Shown here: positions 1 to 7,403 of the stretch, piece after piece
Numbering within the stretch: the first letter of the stretch is position 1
How the letters are laid out: each line of letters starts with the position of its first letter
NCBI GenBank assembly: GCA_027485005.1
Contig: JAIXRX010000133.1
Coordinates: 1 to 10,161, forward strand
DNA: 10,161 nt
Direction: 5' to 3'
Source: Alphaproteobacteria bacterium
GTDB lineage: Bacteria; Pseudomonadota; Alphaproteobacteria; Rickettsiales; JAIXRX01
Program-made: the position numbers and the translations under genes
Notes under the pieces: model-generated
Told to the model about the DNA's origin: nothing
The model's database searches: none
The model's input: only the letters and a program-made list of their open reading frames with translations

Positions 1-1038
1 CATGGCAAATCCGTGTTCGGTGCCACCATTAAATCTTTTGGTGCGCGTGCGTTGGCAGGGCAGTTTGGCGCTGGCCAAGGCAGCACTTCAGATACGCCAG
101 TGTTTGACGCCTATGTGGCGCGCCTTGTGCAGGGTTTTGCCAAAGGCGGCAAAGCATTGCGCGTGGCGTGGGACGCGGGCAATGGCGCAGGCGGTGAAGT
201 ATTGGCAGCGATGGTTAAACAGCTTGGCGGCGAACATATTTTGCTCAATGAAGTGATTGACGGCACTTTCCCCGCGCATCACCCAGACCCCACCGTGGCA
301 GAAAACTTGCAGCAGCTGATTGCGTGTGTCAGAGCACATCACTGCGACCTCGGCATTGCATTTGACGGCGACGCAGACCGCATTGGTGTGGTGGATGCTG
401 AAGGGGTAATTCTATGGGGCGACCAGTTGATTGCGGTTTATGCCGAAGAGGTGCTCGCCAAGCACAAAGGCGCGACCGTGATTGCAGATGTAAAGGCCAG
501 TGACTACACCTTTGCGCGCGTCAAGCAACTTGGTGGTAACCCGCTGATGTGGAAAACAGGGCATTCACATATTAAAACGAAAATGAAAGAAACAGGCGCG
601 CCGCTGGCAGGCGAAATGAGTGGCCATATTTTCTTCGCGGATGATTATTATGGTTTCGACGACGCGCTTTATGCAGGCATTCGTTTGCTGAATGTGCTGA
701 GCGCACATACGAAAACATTGGCGCAGATTCGCGCAGATTTTCCGGTAAGTTATAGCACGCCAGAAATCCGCATGAACTGCGCGGAAGAGCATAAATTTGC
801 AATTGTTGAGCGCGTGGCCGCGCAACTGAAAGCCAGTGGTGAGGCATTCTTGGATGTGGACGGTGTGCGTGCCCAAACGCCGGATGGTTGGTGGTTGCTG
901 CGTGCCTCTAACACGCAAGCGATTCTGGTCGCGCGGGCAGAGGCGAGTTCTCAAGCGGGGCTTGATCGTCTGACGCAACGTTTAACGAATGTGCTGGCAA
1001 CCGAAGGCCTAACATTGGTTAGTGATGGCACTCACTAA
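1..1038 (+). CDS. manB: Phosphomannomutase/phosphoglucomutase, 5' end cut by the window
   Basis: Member of the alpha-D-phosphohexomutase family, which interconverts hexose-6-phosphate and hexose-1-phosphate; here most likely mannose-6-P to mannose-1-P in the cytoplasm. The frame is open from base 1, and 345 codons are visible. AlgC/CpsG proteins are about 455-465 aa, so roughly 110 N-terminal residues, including the catalytic phosphoserine loop, lie outside the window. Seen directly: the metal-binding loop DGDADR (364-381), the sugar-specificity loop GEMSGH (610-627) followed by a GFDDALYAGIRLL stretch typical of AlgC-like enzymes, and the C-terminal phosphate-binding RASNT (901-915). The ATG/GTG codons near the window start are internal and not real starts. 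The stop overlaps the next gene, manC, by 14 bases, so the two are probably co-translated for GDP-mannose synthesis. Substrate preference between mannose and glucose cannot be read from sequence alone; the manC neighbour favours mannose. The names algC or pgmG would fit equally well. Confidence 0.93.
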   Translation, partial: HGKSVFGATIKSFGARALAGQFGAGQGSTSDTPVFDAYVARLVQGFAKGGKALRVAWDAGNGAGGEVLAAMVKQLGGEHILLNEVIDGTFPAHHPDPTVAENLQQLIACVRAHHCDLGIAFDGDADRIGVVDAEGVILWGDQLIAVYAEEVLAKHKGATVIADVKASDYTFARVKQLGGNPLMWKTGHSHIKTKMKETGAPLAGEMSGHIFFADDYYGFDDALYAGIRLLNVLSAHTKTLAQIRADFPVSYSTPEIRMNCAEEHKFAIVERVAAQLKASGEAFLDVDGVRAQTPDGWWLLRASNTQAILVARAEASSQAGLDRLTQRLTNVLATEGLTLVSDGTH

Positions 1039-1918
1039 TCTGCCCATTATTCCCGTAATTCTCGCGGGGGGTGCGGGCAAACGGCTCTACCCGATTTCTA
1101 CGCCTGAATGCCCCAAACCTTTTGTGTGCCTGCCCAATGGACAAACCCTTTTGCATGAAACATTGCGCCGTTGTGCCATCCAAAATGTGAGCCAAATGAT
1201 TGTCGTAGCGGCTGAACGCTATGCAGGTCTTGCACAGCAGGAAATAAAATCCGCCTGTTTTGAGAAGAATGTGCAGGTGCATTTGTTGCTGGAAGAAGCG
1301 CCTCATAATACTGGTGCGGCTGTTGCTTTTGCAGTGCATTATGCTCGTGCCAATATTCACAAAAATGCCTGTTTATTCATTATGCCCGCCGACCAATGGA
1401 TAGAGCAGAATAACGCATTTACGATCATGTTCCATCAGGCGGCAACCATAGCTATTTCTCATCAGAAAATGCTGGTATTCGGCGTGCCTCCCACCCATGC
1501 CAGCACACAATATGGTTATATTCATGCCGGCAAAAATCTATTTGAAAATGAGCATGTGTGTGAAGTAGAGGCGTTTGTTGAAAAACCGGATGCCGCCACC
1601 GCAGAGTGTTATCTGGCCAATGGAAACTATTGGTGGAATGCAGGGATGGTATGTGCGTCTGCCACCGTTCTTTATCGCCAGCTCAAGCAATACGCTCCCG
1701 AGATTTTTGAAGCAGTAGAAGCCACTCCAATAGTGTTGAGTCCCAATGCCAATGTAATTTTGCAAAACCAAGCATGGCGCAATGTTGAAGCGCTTTCGCT
1801 TGATTATGCTTTGCTAGAAAAAACGAATGATTTGTGGGTGATGCAGACACCAGATTTTGGTTGGTCAGATATGGGAACGCCTGAAGCCTTTGAGCAATTA
1901 AGCAGAATGCGCTTGTAA
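1025..1918 (+). CDS. manC: Mannose-1-phosphate guanylyltransferase, single-domain
   Basis: Makes GDP-mannose from mannose-1-phosphate and GTP; cytoplasmic nucleotidyltransferase (Rossmann-like GT-A fold). The 297 residues carry the signature loop GGAGKRLYP (15-23), PKPF (30-33), the metal-site region MPADQW (120-125), YGYIHAG, FVEKPD (184-189), WWNAGM and, near the end, SLDYALLEKT and WSDMGTPEAF. The usual bacterial ManC/AlgA is about 470 aa with a C-terminal phosphomannose isomerase cupin. Here the protein ends right after the transferase domain, so it should be monofunctional. The family commonly has Asp-His where this protein has Asp-Gln (D123-Q124). ATG 1025 is chosen over GTG 1022, which is one codon upstream; neither has a clear Shine-Dalgarno, as expected for a start buried in the upstream gene by 14 bases. 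It forms an operon with the phosphomannomutase. A related hexose-1-P nucleotidyltransferase is possible but less likely given the FVEKPD and WWNAGM pattern. Confidence 0.9.
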   Translation: MALTNLPIIPVILAGGAGKRLYPISTPECPKPFVCLPNGQTLLHETLRRCAIQNVSQMIVVAAERYAGLAQQEIKSACFEKNVQVHLLLEEAPHNTGAAVAFAVHYARANIHKNACLFIMPADQWIEQNNAFTIMFHQAATIAISHQKMLVFGVPPTHASTQYGYIHAGKNLFENEHVCEVEAFVEKPDAATAECYLANGNYWWNAGMVCASATVLYRQLKQYAPEIFEAVEATPIVLSPNANVILQNQAWRNVEALSLDYALLEKTNDLWVMQTPDFGWSDMGTPEAFEQLSRMRL

Positions 1919-1948
1919 GGCACGGTTGCTTTGCGGTAAAAGAAAAGT

Positions 1949-2581
1949 ATGGATTCACATCAGCATAGCCGTACATCAAAATTTCTTCGCCACTCCGCGC
2001 AGGAACTTCCTCCCAAGGAAGTCTCGATTGATTACCTCATGTCGATGATGGGGCATCGTGGTTTTGGATTTATTATCATGCTATTTGCTATTCCTAATTC
2101 CTTTCCCAATCCGATTCCTGGTTTTTCCGCCATTACAGGCCTTCCGCTCGTGCTGCTAGGTTGGCAGTTGGCGCGCAATGAAGAACAAATCAAGCTTCCT
2201 CAAAGAGTAGGGCAGGCACGTTTTTCGAGTGAAAAAGTTTCGATGCTGCTCAATAAATCTGCAACCATTGTCGCACTACTGGAGAAATTCAGTCGCCCTC
2301 GTCGTCAGCACTGGTTTACACCACTCACGGATCGTCTGGTTGGTTATACGATTGTAGTCCTCTCGGGCATTTTGTTTTTACCCATTGTCTTTGTAAACTC
2401 TTTGCCAGGCCTTACGATTAGCGTATTAAGTTTGGCGTTGATTGAAAAAGACGGCGTGGCTTTAATGGTGGGATATTTCCTCACCATTTGCTCTGCAATC
2501 TGGACTGTTTTTGTGCTCTATGGGTTTGTGGTTGGGTTTAGCATTGGCTTTGGTTGGATTAGCCAATATCTCGGCTTTTAA
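1949..2581 (+). CDS. exoD: ExoD-family membrane protein
   Basis: A 210-aa polytopic inner-membrane protein of the ExoD family (exopolysaccharide synthesis, ExoD; named from Rhizobium). The biochemical role of the family is not established; exoD mutants of rhizobia are affected in exopolysaccharide production and alkali tolerance. Seen: a cytosolic-looking N-terminus, the family hallmark LFAIPNSFPNPIPG (45-58), then hydrophobic GLPLVLLGWQLA (64-75), a basic linker with FSRPRRQHW (114-122), and two long hydrophobic stretches (130-164 and 169-208), consistent with four to five membrane segments. Length matches the family's usual 190-220 aa. It begins 30 bases after manC with only a weak purine-rich RBS (AAGAAAAG), so it may be transcribed with the GDP-mannose genes. 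Its TAA stop interlocks with the stop of the convergent minus-strand gene, the two sharing the bases TTAA at 2578-2581. Confidence 0.88.
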   Translation: MDSHQHSRTSKFLRHSAQELPPKEVSIDYLMSMMGHRGFGFIIMLFAIPNSFPNPIPGFSAITGLPLVLLGWQLARNEEQIKLPQRVGQARFSSEKVSMLLNKSATIVALLEKFSRPRRQHWFTPLTDRLVGYTIVVLSGILFLPIVFVNSLPGLTISVLSLALIEKDGVALMVGYFLTICSAIWTVFVLYGFVVGFSIGFGWISQYLGF

Positions 2582-3882
2582 GCTAAGATTTGCGATGTGC
2601 TTACTTTGCTTTCCATTGCTTTTTTCACAAAACTGGCTGGCGGTATAGCCCGAATTTTTTGTTTGCTGGGTTCAGCCGCCAACTGACTAATAGCATTGCG
2701 CGAGGAAAGTGATTCTTTACGTACGGGTTCTTCCAGCGTAATCGCTTTAATTTCCTCTGGTAAATCAGCATGGCGTTTGTCATAGGCCGTCGCATAATCA
2801 TTGCGCAATTTTACTGATTCTTTTTCAAAAATCTCACTGAATTTCCCAATCACGCCATTATCACCGATTTTTGCAGACTTAGGGTCCAAGCCAATTTTCA
2901 GCAATGTTTGTTCCAATCCATCCTTATGGAAATGGGCGGTTAATTCCTTTTTACAGGCTTTCTGCTGCTCTGGCAACATACCACCTTTGCGGAAGTGTTT
3001 TTCACGAATAGTCATGGCTTCCGTCATGAACGCCTGAATTTTATCGTCAGCCACATCCCCAAACCAAGGGCCAAGAATACCACGTGCAATCTCTGGCAGC
3101 TGAACAGGGATGTCATCTTTATTTTCGCACAAATAATTGATCATGTAGTCAATGAGTTTGCTGGGGCCAAATTTATAAGTGGAATAAGAGTTACTCATAA
3201 ATTTGCCAACGCCAGGTGCTGCAATTTTAAAGCCGCTAGAAAGCATGAATCGATTGCCCAAGGTCACACCATAATTGAGGAATGGCACCACTGGCGCAAG
3301 GTGAGTAAAGCCAGCAGAAGCACCAGGAACCGCCGTAATTGCGGCCAGAGTTCCCCATGGTTTACCCTGAGAGAATGTTGCTGATTCTTCGTATTCATCC
3401 AGATATTTAGGGTGACGAAGGCTATCTTCACGTTTTTGAAAATAAAGTTTGCTAGCAAGAAAAGCCCCCGTGAATCCGGCAAGGCTCACGCCGCCAAAAT
3501 GGGCAATTTTCATCCAGCTATTTTTGTTATCAAGCGCATGATAGTCATATTTCATAAGGCCATGGAGTGGCTTCAGAAAACTTGTCACATCTTCTTTTGG
3601 GAGTGCCACGCCTTGCAAGTTTTGCCCCGTAAGTACACGCATCACTTCACCACCGATAATCAGCGAAACAGTGAGGCCCATCGCACAATAGAGGCGATGG
3701 CGGCTTGGTGGTGTATTGAAGACGCTGCTCATCCAGTCGGCGGTATCAAGCACAGGTCCGTTGATTAACCCTGCATTACGCTGATTACGCACCATCATCG
3801 TATGGCGCATCGATTCAGGTAGCTGGCTGTAAAGAAGTGGTGCAGGGGTGATAGGAGTGTGAACGTTGGTATTAGTTTCCAT
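2578..3882 (-). CDS. Unrecognised protein, paralogue of the adjacent upstream gene
   Basis: A 434-aa protein I do not recognise. It is alanine/glycine/lysine rich with hydrophobic, glycine-containing segments at about 65-84, 127-148 and 177-204, so it may be membrane-associated. There is no signal peptide at the N-terminus and the C-terminal 60 residues are basic and polar. It aligns by eye with the gene just upstream: PPSRHRL (58-64) against PPAEHRL, LKPLHGLM against LQPLYNVM, QGKPW (172-176) against QGEFW, TLG, and ACKK followed by GLE (309-324). The order of these patches is the same throughout, so the two look like a tandem duplication that has diverged far. Its ATG shares one base with the upstream TAA (TAATG) and has a good Shine-Dalgarno, GGAGG (3891-3895), 8 bases before the start, so it is the second gene of a coupled two-gene operon. 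Function unknown; no catalytic motif seen. Confidence 0.8.
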   Translation of the reverse strand: METNTNVHTPITPAPLLYSQLPESMRHTMMVRNQRNAGLINGPVLDTADWMSSVFNTPPSRHRLYCAMGLTVSLIIGGEVMRVLTGQNLQGVALPKEDVTSFLKPLHGLMKYDYHALDNKNSWMKIAHFGGVSLAGFTGAFLASKLYFQKREDSLRHPKYLDEYEESATFSQGKPWGTLAAITAVPGASAGFTHLAPVVPFLNYGVTLGNRFMLSSGFKIAAPGVGKFMSNSYSTYKFGPSKLIDYMINYLCENKDDIPVQLPEIARGILGPWFGDVADDKIQAFMTEAMTIREKHFRKGGMLPEQQKACKKELTAHFHKDGLEQTLLKIGLDPKSAKIGDNGVIGKFSEIFEKESVKLRNDYATAYDKRHADLPEEIKAITLEEPVRKESLSSRNAISQLAAEPSKQKIRAIPPASFVKKAMESKVSTSQILA

Positions 3883-5177
3883 TACACAGCCCTCCCCACA
3901 ATTGTTAGAAGACCTTTTTCAAGCGCTTCAAGCTTGCTTCCGCCTTTGGCGGCAATGTTTTTAAAGCCACGTTGAAATGTTTTTTCCATTTCTTCAACAT
4001 ATGATTTTGAAGAAAAGAAATCCGCAATAAGCTCAACGCTACCTTTGAATGGTTGAACTTTTGTATATTGATCCGTGCCAGTTGTTTGAAGAATATGTTC
4101 CAAACCGCCTTCTTTGGTGATGGTTTCTGCCAAAGATTGTGTCCATTTCTTACAAGCAGCCATGGCTTCGGCATCTAGTTTGCCTTCAGCATGCAGTGTG
4201 TCCATTCGTGTAATAAGATTTTCATAGAGGCCTTTAATTTTAGCCACCATGTCATGCAGATTTTGCTGGCCTTCTTCCGTACGGAACTTATGCGTCATAT
4301 GACGGCTCAATGCTTCGCGCGTTGTTTTCTCCATGTAAGGAACAAGCGCGTCTAAGTTTACCGAATTGTTTTGAGCATATTCAGTGAAGACGTGATGGTT
4401 GATTTTAGGGAACAGATCGTCCGTCAGAACTTTAACGGCAGGTTCAATGGCCTCAGTAAATCCAGAAATAAAAATTGCCAATGGTTCAGGAAGTTTACCC
4501 CCCATGGTACGCCCAAGCCCTTTATTAAAGCTAGAGCCCAATGTGTGGCCAAAGCTAAAAACGGGTGAATAGTTTAAAAATGAAGAAGAGCCAAAGAAGG
4601 TACTGAAAGCAGAAGCGGTACGCCAGAATTCTCCCTGTTTCATTGAAGCGGCGATATTTGCTTCAGCAAGTGTCAGCGCTTCTCCCTTTTTGATTTTTGT
4701 TATAATTGGCTTGAGATCTTTGTAGGTACGTGTGCTGAAGAAATCATAGCTACCATAATAAGCGCCAAGGCCTCCCAGCGCCGCTGGAACGGTATTATCA
4801 ATGACTTTTAGCCAGCGGTCCCGTGAATCGTCCGAATATTTGTTGTACGGCATGACATTGTAAAGTGGTTGCAAAACAGCAGGCACACTTTCTTTCTCCT
4901 TCACACTACCGTCCCAATTACGGGCGGTGGCAAGGTTCATCAATTCACGACCAAGATAAATACCGAGTGAAAGACCCACCACGTTCTTCAGGCGATGTTC
5001 TGCTGGCGGCACGTTAATGGTGGCGACATTAAACTCGCCTACCTTGCGTGCAACGCGAACCGCAAAACTTTCTGAAACGGGAGGAATGGTAACAGTCATA
5101 AAACTCGCTTTTGTTAAAAACTGAATGGAAGATAACAAAACTCGCAAAGCCTTGCAAAACCTAATGTTACTAGACAT
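3882..5177 (-). CDS. Unrecognised protein, first gene of a paralogous pair
   Basis: A 431-aa protein with no family I can name. Conserved patches shared with its downstream paralogue are PPAEHRL (57-63), a glycine-rich hydrophobic segment (64-83), LQPLYNVM, a hydrophobic segment near 129-147, QGEFW (181-185), TLG (212-214) and ACKK...GLE (341-360). No signal peptide or catalytic motif is evident. The start is uncertain. ATG 5177 has an in-frame stop just upstream and no Shine-Dalgarno; choosing it puts PPxxHRL at nearly the same position as in the paralogue (57 versus 58). The alternative is Met27 (ATG at 5099), preceded by a weak GCGAG; it removes a poorly conserved leader and gives 405 aa. 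The only strong Shine-Dalgarno upstream (AAGGAG, 5204-5209) heads a nine-codon ORF in another frame. The gene is divergent from the 685-aa protein gene and coupled to the next gene by TAATG. Confidence 0.78.
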   Translation of the reverse strand: MSSNIRFCKALRVLLSSIQFLTKASFMTVTIPPVSESFAVRVARKVGEFNVATINVPPAEHRLKNVVGLSLGIYLGRELMNLATARNWDGSVKEKESVPAVLQPLYNVMPYNKYSDDSRDRWLKVIDNTVPAALGGLGAYYGSYDFFSTRTYKDLKPIITKIKKGEALTLAEANIAASMKQGEFWRTASAFSTFFGSSSFLNYSPVFSFGHTLGSSFNKGLGRTMGGKLPEPLAIFISGFTEAIEPAVKVLTDDLFPKINHHVFTEYAQNNSVNLDALVPYMEKTTREALSRHMTHKFRTEEGQQNLHDMVAKIKGLYENLITRMDTLHAEGKLDAEAMAACKKWTQSLAETITKEGGLEHILQTTGTDQYTKVQPFKGSVELIADFFSSKSYVEEMEKTFQRGFKNIAAKGGSKLEALEKGLLTIVGRAV

Positions 5178-5199
5178 AAAAACTTAACATAACTGTCAT
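5170..5199 (-). CDS. Nine-codon leader ORF (MTVMLSFYV) upstream of the paralogous pair
   Basis: On the minus strand AAGGAG (5204-5209), followed by AAAT and an ATG at 5199, gives the best ribosome-binding site of the whole divergent region. It has the same GGAGAAATATG context as the start of the 685-aa gene on the other strand. The frame it opens encodes only MTVMLSFYV before TAG. The stop overlaps the ATG at 5177 of the main gene (ATGTCTAG), so a terminating ribosome could re-initiate there. Alternatively the gene start has been split by one base: losing one T from the five-T run (A5 at 5178-5182 on the + strand) joins this start to the main frame and gives 438 aa, close to the 434 aa of the paralogue. 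A leader peptide, a natural frameshift and a sequence error cannot be told apart here. Confidence 0.35.
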   Translation of the reverse strand: MTVMLSFYV

Positions 5200-5305
5200 A
5201 TTTCTCCTTTCAAATTGTAACAAAAACTTCACAATCATTTGTTGTGTATAATGATATATTCCATGCGTGTGTGTGACATGCCGTGACGCAACAAATTGGA
5301 GAAAT
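5178..5305. promoter_or_regulatory. Divergent promoter region between unknown genes
   Basis: AT-rich 128-base gap from which the two unknown transcription units diverge. For the + strand gene a perfect TATAAT lies at 5247-5252, about 54 bases before its ATG, but no good -35 box stands 16-18 bases upstream (TTCACA at 5228-5233 is only 13 bases away). For the minus strand, TGTTACAAT (the TACAAT core is ATTGTA at 5214-5219 on +) resembles an extended -10; transcription from it would begin almost at the leader Shine-Dalgarno. An inverted pair of 11-mers, ATTTGTTGTGT (5237-5247) and the complement of ATTTGTTGCGT (5286-5296), brackets the + strand -10 and could be an operator. The boxes are read by eye. 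Confidence 0.35.
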
Positions 5306-7363
5306 ATGGAACAGACAACCGCTCAAACCTTTTTGCAAGCAAGGCAAAAACTGAAGGCTGCTGGCATCGCCAACTCAGCTGATAGTGTTGCTATGTCTGC
5401 GAATGGTGTATTTGCGGTGACAGACCAAACCCTTCAAACACCAGAGCGCCTTGCGGCACAGGCGAACCTAGAAGATCTCAGCCAGCGCTGGTGGCACACT
5501 CGTCAAGGGCGTATTGGCACGCGTATTTTTTCTCGTGGGATAACGGGTTCATTGCTATACGCGCTTGGCTCTATTGCTGCAGAGAAAGCCCTCAAAGGGT
5601 ATCATCCCGATATTAAAGCAGGGGCAGCGCATTACGATGAATTTGATAATAGTACATTGTCAAAAATGATTCGCTCGATTGCGCGCGGTATCGATCACAG
5701 TATAACCCCTGCAATTCGTTCCATGTTTGGCGAAGAGGCCGTGCGTTTTAGGGATACACGTCATTTCACGGGTCAGGCCGAAGGGGTGCTTGGGCGTTCA
5801 TTGGGCCACGAGATGGTGGATGTGACATTTAACTTTGCTTGTGCCAGTGTTGGGGATGCTACGGGGCGTAATATTGCAAAATTGATTGATCCCAATGAGC
5901 CGATTTCATGGTTGAAGGGCAATGAGTTTGATCCCAAACAGTTTGCAAAAAGCCAATTAAAGGCCGCGTGGAAAATCTTCAGTTACAACCAAGGCGAGGA
6001 TTGGTTTGCGGGCTTGCCTTACGTTTATTTAATGAAAGCACAGCGCAATGGCATTGAAAATCACACAGGTGAGTGGGGAAAAGGATTCAAATATGTTTTC
6101 GATCACTCCAATACTAACGCCGTAAAAGTAGATAAAAACGGTACGGTAACGGGGGATTATTACTGGCAAAACGCCCTCGATTATCAACTGCGCTTTACTT
6201 ACTATAATATTGCTACGCTGATGTTCCGCGAAATGTATACCAGTGTTGGCAATCGTATCACGGCATGGCGTAATGGCGATAAGATAGATGATGGCAATTT
6301 CCCAACATCTGCGGCAGAGGCCGGCCAATTTGTGGTAAATGTTGCCAAAGATAGTGCGCTATATCTAGCGCGCAGTGTGGTAAAAGGTTTTATCACCATG
6401 ACGCCCACTGTACCATTTTTCTGGTTCTTCCGTGTGCCACAAGCTAATTCTCGTGCACTTGCCATAAATCCAGAGTTAGGGCCAATGGTGATTAGCCCTA
6501 GCATGTTAAAGGGAGAGAAGGGTGTTTCGTATCTTGCGCCGAACTTTCGCAATACGCCAGAGCTGAAAGAAGTGAATCGTTTAACAGACGGTAAAACAAT
6601 TTATAAACTACAAGAAAAGAATTTTATTAATACAGAGGAGCCCTTCAAGCTTGGTTTCCAAAACGAACCTAGCCCGAGCCGCCCTATCAATAATCCATAT
6701 GCCAATGCGCCCGCCATTCCAGATGCGGATGGAAAAAAGGATCCCATGCGCGCGGATTGGTTTGATCCCTTCAAAAATGAAAATGTCGGTTTTTTCCGTC
6801 GCGCAAGTAATGCCTCAGGTAACGCGGCCAACGCACTCGCAAAACGCATGTATAGTGGTTTGAATGAGTTTCGTCTGGGGTTGGCGATAGATGCGACCAG
6901 CCAGCAGCTTTCGCGCGCAACCCTTGACCATGTTAATTCAGCCGTTGCTTACACACCCTATTTCGCAGCAAAAACTGAATTTGCTCAGCTCGATACGGTG
7001 GCGCTGGATCATGGTATCGACCGAACGCTCAGTGGGCTTTCCCATCTGGATGGTAAAGAAATAACCAATGGTTTCAAAGAAACTATTTACGCCATTAAAC
7101 ACCCTGATGAATCAGTAGGTACCAGCTCGGTATTCGCCAGCAAAGAAGCACAAACTAAAAGCAGCGGCTGGCTGCCTTGGACGGGGCAGCGTGGTAAAGA
7201 CAAAACTAACCGCACCCTTTTTGCAGAGCGTATACAGCAACTTGACCAAAGCCCGCTAGAAGATGTGGTTAAATACCGCCTTGACCATGGCTGGGCAAAA
7301 GGCGAAGAAAAGCGTCAACAGCGCATTCTTGACGGCATTGAGGGTATCAATCAAGTCGGCTAA
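5306..7363 (+). CDS. Unrecognised 685-aa protein divergent from the paralogous pair
   Basis: I do not recognise this protein. ATG 5306 is chosen because GGAG (5298-5301) sits 4 bases upstream; a GTG 13 codons earlier has no such site. Visible in order: a polar N-terminus, a basic stretch RQGRIGTRIFSR (66-77), a glycine-rich hydrophobic segment (78-96), QGEDW (229-233) followed by FAGLPYVYLM, an aromatic-rich segment TPTVPFFWFFRVP (366-378), a proline/asparagine-rich linker (about 452-497) carrying many NP/SP pairs, and a long polar, largely helical-looking C-terminus. No signal peptide, cysteine cluster, Walker motif or recognisable catalytic triad is seen. The basic-then-glycine-rich hydrophobic segment and QGxxW recall the two minus-strand proteins across the divergent promoter, suggesting a shared system or distant kinship (inference). 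The stop is followed by T8 (7364-7371) without a convincing stem. The coding quality (long, uninterrupted, proper RBS) makes it a real gene of unknown role. Confidence 0.82.
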   Translation: MEQTTAQTFLQARQKLKAAGIANSADSVAMSANGVFAVTDQTLQTPERLAAQANLEDLSQRWWHTRQGRIGTRIFSRGITGSLLYALGSIAAEKALKGYHPDIKAGAAHYDEFDNSTLSKMIRSIARGIDHSITPAIRSMFGEEAVRFRDTRHFTGQAEGVLGRSLGHEMVDVTFNFACASVGDATGRNIAKLIDPNEPISWLKGNEFDPKQFAKSQLKAAWKIFSYNQGEDWFAGLPYVYLMKAQRNGIENHTGEWGKGFKYVFDHSNTNAVKVDKNGTVTGDYYWQNALDYQLRFTYYNIATLMFREMYTSVGNRITAWRNGDKIDDGNFPTSAAEAGQFVVNVAKDSALYLARSVVKGFITMTPTVPFFWFFRVPQANSRALAINPELGPMVISPSMLKGEKGVSYLAPNFRNTPELKEVNRLTDGKTIYKLQEKNFINTEEPFKLGFQNEPSPSRPINNPYANAPAIPDADGKKDPMRADWFDPFKNENVGFFRRASNASGNAANALAKRMYSGLNEFRLGLAIDATSQQLSRATLDHVNSAVAYTPYFAAKTEFAQLDTVALDHGIDRTLSGLSHLDGKEITNGFKETIYAIKHPDESVGTSSVFASKEAQTKSSGWLPWTGQRGKDKTNRTLFAERIQQLDQSPLEDVVKYRLDHGWAKGEEKRQQRILDGIEGINQVG

Positions 7364-7403
7364 TTTTTTTTACAAGACAGATGCATGCTCATTCGCTAAA
7401 AAC

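Noticed and set aside
565..978. Minus-strand ORF of 137 codons opposite the phosphomannomutase
   Set aside because: It is antisense to strongly conserved motifs (GEMSGH, RASNT), its product is Arg/His/Cys rich like a typical shadow frame, and it has no recognisable domain.
2543..2567. ATTGGCT/AGCCAAT 7-bp inverted repeat as a terminator at the end of exoD
   Set aside because: It lies inside the coding region, has an 11-base loop and no T-run after it on either strand.
5265..5274. GTGTGTGTG run as a phase-variable repeat
   Set aside because: Only about four GT units, too short to expect slippage.
5267..5305. GTG start giving a 698-aa version of the large unknown protein
   Set aside because: No ribosome-binding site before GTG 5267, whereas ATG 5306 has GGAG 4 bases upstream; the 13 extra residues overlap the likely promoter and leader.
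7328..7371. T8 run after the 685-aa gene as a rho-independent terminator
   Set aside because: The only stems upstream are about 5 bp (ATTGA/TCAAT, CTTGA/TCAAG), AT-rich, and 8-12 bases away from the T-run; too weak to call.
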